This document shows positions 55,774-64,000 of a stretch of 64,000 nucleotides of DNA, piece by piece (the first letter of the stretch is position 1; every line of letters starts with the position of its first letter). The notes under the pieces are model-generated. The model was not told the DNA's origin, did not search any database, and saw only the letters and a program-made list of their open reading frames with translations. This DNA comes from Porphyra umbilicalis (Eukaryota; Rhodophyta; Bangiophyceae; Bangiales; Bangiaceae), in the NCBI GenBank assembly GCA_002049455.2, contig KV918779.1, positions 1 through 64,000 on the forward strand, read 5' to 3'. A program made the position numbers and the translations under genes.

Positions 55774-57307
55774 ATGGAAGCTGCCGAGACGGGGCTGTCC
55801 AGCGCTGCCTCTCTCCTGGCCGAGGAAGATGGCGCCGTCGTTTGCGCTGCGGTGCAATCCCACATGGGCCTGCTGATGCTGATTCGACGACGGTCGCGCG
55901 CCGCCCGCGGACACCGCCGTCGCCACTACCGCGGTTCTGTTCCTGGGCGTCGGCCCAACAAGCGGCGTGACTTTGCCGCTGGCCTGTTCAACATCCAGCG
56001 TGACTACTTCGGGGTCAACGCGGAGCCACCGATCTACGACGACCGTGATTTCGAGACGCGCTTCCGTGTGCCGTGCAGTGTGTTTCGGCGCATCTACCTG
56101 GCCGTCAAGGACGAGCCGTTCTTCCAGCAGCGCATCAACGCGACGGGTCGCCTGCAGGCGCACCCGCTGCAAAAAGGTCGTGGTCGCCTTCCGCGTCATC
56201 GCGTACGGCAAGGCGGCCGACCGGTCGGACGAGTACGTGCGCCTTTCTCGCTCGACGGTGGCGCAGGCGACGAAGCTTCTCCTAGAATTCATCGTGCGGC
56301 GGTGGGCATCGACCTACCTACGCCGTCCCAACCAGTCGGAGCTCAAGGCTATGATGGCGCGCAACGCAGAGCGCGGCTTTCCCGGCTGTATGGGCTCGCT
56401 GGACTGTACCCACTGGGAGTGGCATCAGTGCCCGACGGGCATGGCGGGCGCGTACCAGAGCCGGAAGGGCTCGCGCGGCGTTGTCGTCGAGGCCGTATGC
56501 GACGAGGACCTGTGGATTTGGCACCTGTTTGTCGGTGCTCCCGGCAGTTTGAACGACATCAACGTTTTGAACCAGTCGCCTCTCTACCTAGACGTCACGG
56601 CAGGCCGGTGGCCGCCGCGGGGCGTGACGTTTACAGTGAATGGGACCACCCTCACGCTACCTTACTACCTGGTCGACGGCATCTACCCTCGCTACGCGTT
56701 CCTAGTGTCCCCCCACCCCATGCCTATGACCGACGAGGACAAGACGTTCAACCGGCTGCAGGAGGCCATTCGCAAGGACGTTGAGCGGCTGTTTGGCGTT
56801 CTGACAAAGCGGTCTCACATCGCCTTGCACCCAGGACGGTACCGCTCCGTGAAGCAGCTGATCACCACGTACAAGGCGGTCTGTATTTTGCACAACATGT
56901 GCGTGGAGAGCCGTCGAGACGGCTTTTTGAGCCGCCGCAGAGGGGCAGGGGGGACTAACGAGGGAGGGGGTGCGGGTGGTGAGGGTGAGGGTCCTGCAGG
57001 CGCGGCTGCTGCCGCCGCGGGGGGTCATGATGGGAACGACGGTGGGGCGGAGGATGGTGGCGCTGCTGCCGCCGGGGGACCTGCGCCTGGCGGCGGCGGC
57101 GCCGCCGGCCCGGCCGACGCTGTCGATGCTGCTAACCCGCCCCCCGCATTGAACGCTGTGGGGCAGCCGCCCGCGGGCGGCATGGTTGCTGTCTTTGATG
57201 CTTGGGGCGAGACTCGCAACCCCACCGAACACGCGCAACTCCGTGCCGACCTGTCGGCGCACGTGTGGAGCGACCGCGGCGAGCTGCTGGCACCCTATGT
57301 TTTCTAG
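55774..57307 (+). pseudogene. PIF/Harbinger (ALP1/HARBI1-like) transposase 2, one frameshift at 56171-56175
   Basis: Closely related to transposase 1 through the whole catalytic domain. The ATG at 55774 gives MEAAETGLSSAASLLAEEDG, then FAAGLFNIQRDYFGVN and FETRFRVPCSVFRRIYLAVK. In HPLQK the A run has five As where transposase 1 has four, shifting the frame; the rest continues in the next frame as VVVAFRVIAYGKAADRSDEY, SLDCTHWEWHQCP (Asp210), LWIWHLFVGAPGSLNDINVL, YYLVDGIYPRYAF (Asp301), KDVERLFGVLTKRSHIALHP (Glu337) and AVCILHNMCVESRRDG, then a Gly/Ala tail ending LSAHVWSDRGELLAPYVF. Triad spacing (91 and 36) is the same as in transposase 1. One inserted A, or a sequencing error, is the only lesion I see. 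Confidence 0.9.
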
Positions 57308-57324
57308 AGCAGCTGTATGGTTAC

Positions 57325-57367
57325 ACAAAGGTTTTTTTTTCCCCGTTGGGCAGGGGTTTTTTTTCCT
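57325..57367 (+). terminator. T-tract/GC-stem 3' motif, copy A
   Basis: Starts 18 bp after the transposase 2 stop. Order: ACAAAGG, a T9 tract, CCCC, GTTGGGCA, GGGG, a T8 tract, CCT. CCCC and GGGG can pair around the octamer. Identical (inverted) to copy B over 43 bp. Confidence 0.6.
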
Positions 57368-58786
57368 TGACATGGTAGTCCATTGTGTGTCCCGGTAGGT
57401 CTGAGCCAGTTGGAACGCACGCGCGCAGATCCGGAAAAACGGAACAGGACAAGCAGTCGCCCGCGGGCGGCGTGCACAGAGATGCGATGGTCGCACGCGG
57501 GAGCGGTCGGCCGCGCGGAGGGGCGCCAACAGGCGGCGCTGGTGGTGCCGGCCGACCCGCACGTGCCGCCGCCAGTCTCCAGCGAAGGGCCGGCTGCGAC
57601 CGTGAGGAGAGGTGCAGAGCGCCGCGCCCCCGTCGGCGGTGCCCGGGGAGGCAACGACGCACCGATGGCAGCTGGGGCCACCGGCTCCTGGGAGGACGCG
57701 CCGGCGCTCGCGGCCAGGGGCAGCGCGCAAGACGACACGCAGCCGCTCGCGGGCGGCGGCGGGCTCTGCTCTGACGAGCTGCTGCCCTTGGCAGCGACGG
57801 GCCAACAGCAGCGTGGTCTTCGACAAAGACACGGAAACCTTCGGCGGCAGGCCACTGACGCTTTGGGATTTTACAAAGAGAACGGGTGTTCATTGGCTGC
57901 ACGACACTAATTTTAATAAATATTTTGTTGGAGCTTGGAATTACAGTCGGATCTGTCCTAGTATAGACGAAATCACAATCCAAAACGCCGGAAATGCCGG
58001 CGTTCGACCAATGAGCGCAAAACAGCTGAATACTATATTTGCTTTTCAGCCGTACTCTCGATGAAACACCTTCGCTGTTGTCGGTGGGGCCTTCCACCGC
58101 GGTGGCTTCGCGGTGGCTTCGCAACGCTGGAAACGGCCCCCGGGGGCCCTGTCCTGAGAAGGCCGCTGCGGCCACAGCCGCCGTGGCCGCCCTCCTGCTG
58201 CGCCACAGCGCCGCCGTCCCTGCCGCCAGCCGCGGCCGCCGCCCCTCTCCGCAGGCGAGGGTGGGCGACTGCGGGGGTGGCGTCAGCGGCAGGGGCGCCG
58301 GCGGCGGCGGCAGAGGTGTCGGCGGTCGCGGCGGTGGCCGCCGCCTTACCGAGGAGCTGCCGCGCCTGCTGCGCCTGCGGCGCCCCGCCCTGACGCGCAG
58401 CCTGCATCGCATTGGTGTCGAGCGGAAAGGGGCGGGGCGCGCGTGTAGCCGCCGCTCCCTCGGCGTCGTGCGTCGGCGCGGAGCCGAGGAGCGGTACGCC
58501 GCGCGGCGGCAGCGCATCGCGCTCCAGCGGGACGGGGCGCATCGCCCGCCGCCGGGGGGCAGCGCAGGTCCACACCGCGCGTTACCCCACGCGCCGCGCC
58601 CTGGTCGGCCGCTGCGACGGAGATGTGCGCGCATGTCGCGCGCGCGGGGGGGGGGGCGCGTGTTTAGCTGGTGTGGAGGATGTGACTCGGGCCGGAAAAG
58701 AGTGCGGGGGGTGCGGGGGGTCATAGGCAAACGCTGCGCGCTAGGTCCTTTTCATGCCGCACGTGGGCAAGCAATGATACTTGTGT
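57368..58786. other. Spacer between convergent genes; no gene seen
   Basis: GC-rich at both sides with an AT-rich middle (57900-58060), including the short hairpin AACGCCGG/CCGGCGTT at about 57981-58001. Minus-strand ORF of 469 codons lacks signatures and is taken as compositional. Confidence 0.5.
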
Positions 58787-58829
58787 AGGAAAAAAAACCC
58801 CTGCCCAACGGGGAAAAAAAAACCTTTGT
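58787..58829 (-). terminator. T-tract/GC-stem 3' motif, copy B
   Basis: Inverse of copy A over 43 bp, starting 58 bp downstream of the Myb-like gene 2 stop and in sense orientation for that gene. Confidence 0.6.
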
Positions 58830-58887
58830 CATACTCAACATACACACGCAACACGTCGCACACAAAGGCAACAAACTACAGGTCCCT

Positions 58888-60090
58888 CTACTCGGAATCA
58901 TCGCTGTCGTCCAGCGACTCGCTGTCCTCGTCCAGGTTGCGAGTCGTGTTCCGGCTGCGCGAAAGCTGAGCCGCGGCTGCCTGCCGCTTGGTCTCCAGCG
59001 ACCGACGGCCAGCGCCAGTCTTGGCGTGTTGACGCACGCGGGCCGGCGCAGCCTTGGCCGCCGCCGCCGCCGCCAGAGCAGAGGCTGATGTACCATCAGC
59101 ACCCAAAGGCGCCGCCAGCGCTCCTCGCCCCGGCGGCGCCCGCGCTCCGGCGGCAGGGCCGGCAGCCGCCCGCACCGTCCCCGTCGAGCTATCAACACCC
59201 AGACCGGCGACGCCGTCGCCCACACCGCCGATAGAGTCGTCAGTCCCCTCACCCCCTCCCTCGTCGATAGCAGACGAGCTCGCCACACCCGCACGCTCCA
59301 GCATCTTCAGCGTAATGGATAAACGGTAACGAGCCGCCTCAGGGGTGTGCCGCATCAGCGGCGAATCAAAAAAGCAAAGGGCAGTGCGCTCGTGCTGCGC
59401 GTCGGTGAGCTTGTGGAGAGCTTCAGTGCTGGCCTTGACCTGAGCGTCCATCTGCACGTCCTCTTGGCGCTGCATCTTGGCCGCCTTGATGCCGACAGGG
59501 CGACCCTGAAAGTCGCCGTTGCGTCGGCTGCGGCCGCTACCGCTGCCGCTGCCACTCTCCTCCTCGTCAGACGACGTGTCGCCCATAATGTCCATGCCCG
59601 AGGCGTCGCCGCCGTTGGCGGCGCCGCTAAACTTGTCGCTCTGCCGCAGGACGCGCCAACACGCGACCCACTTGCAGTGGGCGACTTTGGCCTTGCGCTT
59701 GCGCGTCTTGTCGTCGACCTTGTCCTGGTTGCGGTCCGCTCGGATCGCGTCGTAAACGTCCAGCGAGCAATAGCGCGCCACAGCGCCGCTGATAATGTCC
59801 TCCTCCGTCGGGTTGCCAGTGGTCGGCATGGCCTTAACAGCCAGGTAGTGCGACGTGAAGGCGCTCACACCAGCCCGAATGCGCTTAAACTGCTTCTCCA
59901 GCGCACTTGGAAGGCGCTCCACTCTCATCGGCCCCTTCCTCCGCACTTTCTCACCCCACACCTTGTGCACCGTCGCCCATAGGTTGTCCTTGGTCCGGGC
60001 AGTCCCCTTCACCGCGTCGCTCGTCACCTCCAGGTACGCCTCACAGAGGGGCGCACGGTCGGCGTCCGTCCACCCCAGAGCAGACCCCAT
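58888..60090 (-). CDS. Myb/SANT-like protein 2 of the Harbinger-type gene set
   Basis: I choose the Met at 60090 (MGSALGWTDADRAPLCEAY), giving 400 codons; the frame is open further to 60339 but that part overlaps the next ORF and reads as low-complexity. Features in order: a SANT/trihelix-like helical region (WTDADRAPLCEAYLEV, LWATVHKVWGEKVRRKGPMR, LEKQFKRIRAGVSAFTSHYL), YCSLDVYDAIRADRNQDKVD, a basic patch KTRKRKAKVAHCKW and a VACWRVLRQSDKF segment, GRPVGIKAAKMQRQED, a helix ALHKLTDAQHERTALCFF, and an acidic Ser/Asp tail. The order matches Myb-like protein 1, so I infer the same DNA-binding partner role for the Harbinger-type transposase. Frame intact; convergent with transposase 2. Confidence 0.8.
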   Translation of the reverse strand: MGSALGWTDADRAPLCEAYLEVTSDAVKGTARTKDNLWATVHKVWGEKVRRKGPMRVERLPSALEKQFKRIRAGVSAFTSHYLAVKAMPTTGNPTEEDIISGAVARYCSLDVYDAIRADRNQDKVDDKTRKRKAKVAHCKWVACWRVLRQSDKFSGAANGGDASGMDIMGDTSSDEEESGSGSGSGRSRRNGDFQGRPVGIKAAKMQRQEDVQMDAQVKASTEALHKLTDAQHERTALCFFDSPLMRHTPEAARYRLSITLKMLERAGVASSSAIDEGGGEGTDDSIGGVGDGVAGLGVDSSTGTVRAAAGPAAGARAPPGRGALAAPLGADGTSASALAAAAAAKAAPARVRQHAKTGAGRRSLETKRQAAAAQLSRSRNTTRNLDEDSESLDDSDDSE

Positions 60091-60110
60091 CCTCTTGGGC
60101 AGCGAATACG

Positions 60111-61274
60111 TCACAGCCGGTAGGGAGGCGGCCGGTGGGCAGGGAACAGCTGGGGCGGCCGCCGAGGTACAGGGACGAGCTGGTAGGTCGGGTCGACAGA
60201 GGGATGGTTCCCCTGCAAGACGTACACCGGACGGCTCAGAGGCTCGGCCGACGTCGGCTGCCGCAACGGCTGCGACGGCGTGGGCCACCAGGTCCACGGC
60301 GAGGAGGTGCTCCGTGTCGGCGTCTGGGTCAGCACCCACTGCAGCTCTTGCGTGTCGCCCAGATCTCCGTACTGGTCGACCCGCCAGGGCGAGGGGGTAT
60401 CAGGCACGCGCCAAAGAGGCGCCGGTCGTGAAGCCTCCCAGGTTGGGACTTGGTCGTCGCCCCATGCCTCGCAGGAGGGAGCCCACCTCCAACTCGGAGG
60501 GGGGCCCGCCGGACGACGGGGCAGGGTGCACGGGCGGTCCCAGCCGTCGCCCCTTGGCGAGCGCCAGTCGCCCTGTGGCGGGCCAGGCGGTGGGCCCCAC
60601 AGCTGGCGCGGCGGGCTGCGCGGGCGGTAGTTGTCCCGGCCGCCCCTGAAATGGGGCGGACCTCTTGGCGGGCTTAGGGGAGGACCCGGCGTCGGAGGCC
60701 GCGGCGGGCCGGGAGGACCACCAGCCGGCGGGCGCCGAGCGCTCCCACCAAAGTGGTTTGGGGAGAATGGCGGGCCCCTTGTCGGCCGGGGAGGGGCGCC
60801 CAAGGGCGGCCGAGGGGGGCTTGGTCGTCGCCAGCCTTCGTTGTCGCCACCGCCACGCGGACCCGCACGCACAGGGCCAGGAGGGCCGCCGCCAGCACCG
60901 CGGTCGTCCCAATCGCCGCGGTAGCGCACGTTCCGCCGTTGCTGCTCACAGTCGTCGCGCTCGCCATGTCGGCGGCCGCGACCGAGAGGGGAGTGATGCC
61001 GCTTAAAAGGCCGGGGTCGCCCGCCCTCTGGGGCACCACCAAAGCCGGGGGGCGGGCGATGCCCACTTGGCGCCCCGTGCCGCATGGGCGGAGGAGGGGG
61101 GGGAGGGGGGGGCGGGGGCATGTGCGGGTGCTCACAAGCGTCCTCGCAGGGACTTGGAGGGGGAGGCGGGCACCAGGTACCGTTACGCTTCCGCTGCGTG
61201 CGCCGCCGCAGGGAGTCGTTGGCGCCCTTCCCGCGCGTCATGCTCAGGAGCGCGGGCGTCGCAAAGGCGGGCAA
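60111..61274 (-). CDS. Pro/Arg/Gly-rich protein (third ORF of set 2)
   Basis: A 387-codon frame whose stop lies 20 bp upstream of the chosen Myb-like start, on the same strand. It starts MPAFATPALLSMTRGKG with a basic stretch (LRRRTQRKRNGTWC), then PPPPP runs, an RG/RD-rich section (RRNVRYRGDWDDRGAGGGPP, GGDNEGWRRPSPPRPP, HFRGGRDNYRPRSPP) and a C-terminus with Trp-rich spacing (TWEASRPAPLWRVPDTPSPW). Composition resembles RNA-binding RGG/PRG proteins, but no folded domain is visible. The position and the basic-then-CPPPPP start mirror one of the frames upstream of Myb-like gene 1. Function unknown; it may be a transposon accessory protein. Confidence 0.45.
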   Translation of the reverse strand: MPAFATPALLSMTRGKGANDSLRRRTQRKRNGTWCPPPPPSPCEDACEHPHMPPPPPPPPPPPMRHGAPSGHRPPPGFGGAPEGGRPRPFKRHHSPLGRGRRHGERDDCEQQRRNVRYRGDWDDRGAGGGPPGPVRAGPRGGGDNEGWRRPSPPRPPLGAPPRPTRGPPFSPNHFGGSARRPPAGGPPGPPRPPTPGPPLSPPRGPPHFRGGRDNYRPRSPPRQLWGPPPGPPQGDWRSPRGDGWDRPCTLPRRPAGPPPSWRWAPSCEAWGDDQVPTWEASRPAPLWRVPDTPSPWRVDQYGDLGDTQELQWVLTQTPTRSTSSPWTWWPTPSQPLRQPTSAEPLSRPVYVLQGNHPSVDPTYQLVPVPRRPPQLFPAHRPPPYRL

Positions 61275-62195
61275 GACGGTCAGCGCGGGCTAAAGAAGCC
61301 GCGCGAGTGGGGTACGGAGGCGGGCGCCGCGGCGTCGGCGGTGGATGGTGCGCACACACACGGCACGCGGCGGACCCGCGCGCGGGAGCCACCACAGCGC
61401 CCCCAAAGGGGGCGCCTGCAACGGTGGGCGACCGTTGGCAGCAGGCCTGCGCCCGTCCACGCAGCGCGAAAACGAGGCGGGTGGGGGCCACGCGCGGCAC
61501 CCCACAGCATGCCCCCTCTGCGTGCCTGGGTGGGAGGGCGACGGCGTGGGCCCCGCCCGTCCTCGCCGGCACGAGGCCAAAAGGCGTCGAGCGTAGGGCC
61601 CGCGCGCGGGGACAGCGTGACAGGTCCCCCAACACGTCGCCCCGCACGGCACGCGACCGCCTGTCGGCCCCCTCGGACTGTTCACGCTGGGAGGCGCTTA
61701 TCGGAGGACCCACGTGTCGGCACTGCGCGCGCCTGACGAACGGGTGCGTGGCGCACGCGCGTGACCAGGCCCGCCCGGGCCCGCCCTAGCCACAAAAAAA
61801 GGCTGCGCCCGCCGGACACGTGCAGGGAACCTGGTGGGGGTCCTCCCATGCGTCGCCTGGCGAGGTGGGGTACACCCTCGCTGGCGCGCCCGAGCTCACA
61901 ATGCCTGTTCATTGGACCGCCCACGAAGAGGGGACGGACGCCAGGGCCATGGCAGCCATCATCGGTGTCCGCCCACGCAATGCAATCAGCCGACAGACGT
62001 GTGTGTGAGGCCCAAATCACGATCACGCGACGGTCAAGCGAAGCCACTCATCGCTGCACAACGCTCACTCATCTCTCACCCAGTGTCACACCTGCCCGCC
62101 GCACCATCCATTTTTAGACGAGCAGCGTCCAATCACGTTCACTGCAAAACTGATGGCGGAGCCAGTCCCTCCCAGATCGCGTCCAGATCGCGACA
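61275..62195. other. No gene seen
   Basis: 5' flank of set 2, GC-rich to 61850 then mixed. The right end of the Harbinger-type element was not found. Confidence 0.4.
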
Positions 62196-62598
62196 TATTG
62201 CTGATCCCCGAATTTTGTCCTGGGGGACAGAGACAGAGACTGACTGTGAATAACAGCACTCTATTGGTCTAAAACGACAGTAAGAAGGCATCGAAGCCAA
62301 TAGACAGCCCGCATTGGGTGCCAGGACTTTGCATCCAGCAGAACTCACTGTTTGTTGCCGCTTGATCCGACTTTCTTGGCACGGACCAAGCTGCCCACGC
62401 GAGATCTTGAGATTTTCTACTGTCTCCTTGCCAGAAGTGCAGAAAAAAAGAGGAGCTGAAGTTGATTTCCGGGCTGTATGGGCACATGTAAGCAATCAGG
62501 AGCACCAAGTCAGTCCCAGTGGCGCATCTGATTGGTGGAGAGAGTCGGTCCGCAAGTCAGTCTCTGTCCACCAGGACAAAATTCGGGGATCAGCAATA
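62196..62598. mobile_element. 403-bp MITE, copy 2
   Basis: Ends TATTGCTGATCCCCGAATTT at both sides (inverted), with ACA repeated at 62193-62195 and 62599-62601, a possible 3-bp duplication. The same length as copy 1 at 21408-21810 and highly similar throughout. The 3-bp duplication would fit Harbinger-mediated movement; the target bases are not the usual TWA. Confidence 0.88.
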
Positions 62599-63714
62599 AC
62601 ATTTTGAAAATACCTGGACTGAGCGAAAGACATTTTGAGGCCGGCGCACGGCCCGGAATTTTTGCATTTACAGCCAATCAAAGAGCGCCTCTTCCGTCCG
62701 CTGACCGGAGAGTCTGACCCGAGAGCGGCTCAGGGCATTCGATTCTACAAGCTTGCACTCCCGAGAGATGGTACACGGGCGATGCACGCTGTTTGGCAGG
62801 ACCACTCTACGGTGCGGAGAGTGCCTTGATCCGCTCGCGCAGGTGATTGTCCACCAGACTAGCCCAGATCGCGGGTGTCGCGCCTCGTGCAACTCGGGTC
62901 GTCGCCTGTGTCAGGCGTTGATATCGAAAATTCTGGCTCGTGGAGCCGTGGCACTGCCAGGTGTCGTCGTATTCACCCCATGTTATTGCGTGTTGAGCCC
63001 GATTCTGGTCGTATTGGGCCTCATTCGCAAGCTGTGCTTCAATCCCTTGTCGCGTGGCATGCCCGAATCCATTTTCGAATGAATCTAATGACTGTCTCTG
63101 CACGATCTACAATCGGTTTCGGACACATCAGCCATCGTCGTTTAGCTAGTCCCCTGCAATACGAGGCGAGGTCAGATTGGGGCCTCGTCGGACCCACCAA
63201 CGTAGACCCTATCGTTCAATCGGCCAGAGGGCATTCGATGGTCCATGTAGCAAAGTCCATCGCGACGTTTGGGATATGGGGCCCCCAGGATGGTCTTTCC
63301 ATTCAGGGATCCACACGTTGCACCTCCAACTGGGGTTAAATGGAAGATGGGGCCGACGTTGCTGGGATTGCCCTGAGCGGTCGCGCGCGACGTTTATCGC
63401 ACCTGTTTACTGTCGACGATCGGCTCTGTGTTTGCTCACTACTGTTCAGCACTCTTCGAACATGTACCTGCGTCCTTGGTTTCGACTTAGAGCATTGTGA
63501 GGCGCCTGGCAAGTGAAGCTTCCTGAGGTAGTTGGATGCCTGCATCCCGCGCATTCTAAGTCATTGGACTTGCGTTTATCCACTTTGAAGCCATTCAATG
63601 ACCATACCATTCAGGTAAGAGTTTATAAAATCGTGCTGGTTCTTTTTGAATATGAGTATATCCGGATATATCTATCCATTATATCAGAGTGTCCTTTATT
63701 CATGAAAGCCCCTG
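62599..63714. other. No gene seen
   Basis: Moderate GC, short ORFs only. A segment near 63345-63375 is inverse to one near 54355-54385. An AT-rich stretch (63640-63700) precedes the final repeat block. Confidence 0.4.
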
Positions 63715-64000
63715 ACCAGGACCCCCGCCGCCACCAACCAAGACTCCCGCCGCCTCCGCGGAAATCAAGTCTACGCCCACGCCGCCACCGCCAACAGGGG
63801 CCCTCGCTGCCGATGCCGGGGACGCCGTCGGCTCTCCGCGCTGCCGCCGCCGCCGCCGACCAACGCCCCCGTCCCTGCCACCGCCGCCTACCAAGACCAC
63901 CGCCGCCGCCACCAGAGCCCCCGTGCACGTCGGTGCTGCCGCCGCCCAACGCTGCGTCGCCCGCCGGCTCCTCCGCCGACGAACGCCCGCATCCGTGCCG
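63715..64000. repeat. CCGCCGCC/CCCCCG-rich minisatellite, cut by the window edge
   Basis: Same style as 51900-53955 (CCCCCGCCGCCACCAACCA and related units). Like that block, it borders an AT-rich stretch. Confidence 0.6.

Noticed and set aside
57321..58730. 469-codon - strand ORF between transposase 2 and Myb-like gene 2
   Set aside because: It runs through the T-tract motif and AT-rich middle, with no coherent composition or family signature.
57325..58829. A 1.5-kb transposon with 43-bp TIRs
   Set aside because: No target duplication at the flanks, and the third copy of the motif stands alone after Myb-like gene 1. I prefer a 3'-end motif but keep the alternative in the findings.
60091..60339. 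Upstream extension of the Myb-like 2 frame to 60339
   Set aside because: It overlaps the Pro/Arg/Gly-rich ORF, and its Ala/Pro composition is unlike the conserved core that begins at 60090.

Overview
This window looks like a piece of a nuclear genome from a GC-rich eukaryotic alga. My best guess is a bangiophyte red alga of the Porphyra/Pyropia kind. That guess is inference from the strong GC bias, the small spliced genes with GT-AG introns, a HOL-type methyl transferase and ALP1-like Harbinger transposases; nothing in the window proves the taxon. Only three genes look like ordinary host genes. They are a three-exon BolA-family gene (301-1123, +), a two-exon TPMT/HOL-type methyltransferase (3492-4473, -) and a single-exon secreted glycine-repeat protein (27220-28365, -). 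Almost everything else is mobile DNA or repeats.

Region by region: 0-5 kb holds the two spliced host genes around a GC-extreme low-complexity block. From 5.7 to 8.2 kb there is a decayed transposase, broken by frameshifts and by an 818-bp inverted-repeat insertion. From 8.5 to 10.7 kb there are GC-rich tandem repeats. From 13.5 to 15.85 kb a 321-bp tandem repeat is split by a 1,308-bp TIR element. A large DDE-type transposase gene lies at 16.1-19.2 kb. From 19.4 to 22.4 kb there is a nest of foldback and MITE elements. From 23.8 to 30.5 kb there are hairpins, the glycine-repeat gene and a 1.4-kb foldback. A 2.4-kb hAT-type non-autonomous element with an exact 8-bp target duplication is at 46.4-48.8 kb. 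Minisatellites fill 34.8-37.6, 40.7-42.6, 44.0-44.5 and 51.9-53.95 kb.

The most interesting content is two related PIF/Harbinger-type gene sets, at 32.4-42.6 kb and 55.0-61.3 kb. Each has a DDE transposase on the + strand, a convergent Myb/SANT-like gene on the - strand, and a third repetitive or Pro/Arg/Gly-rich ORF directly upstream of the Myb-like gene. Three of the four transposase and Myb-like 3' ends carry the same T-tract/GC-stem motif; in the second set two copies form a 43-bp identical inverted pair. Both transposase genes are broken by a single-nucleotide frameshift at a homopolymer, but both keep the D-D-E triad with identical spacing (91 and 36 residues).
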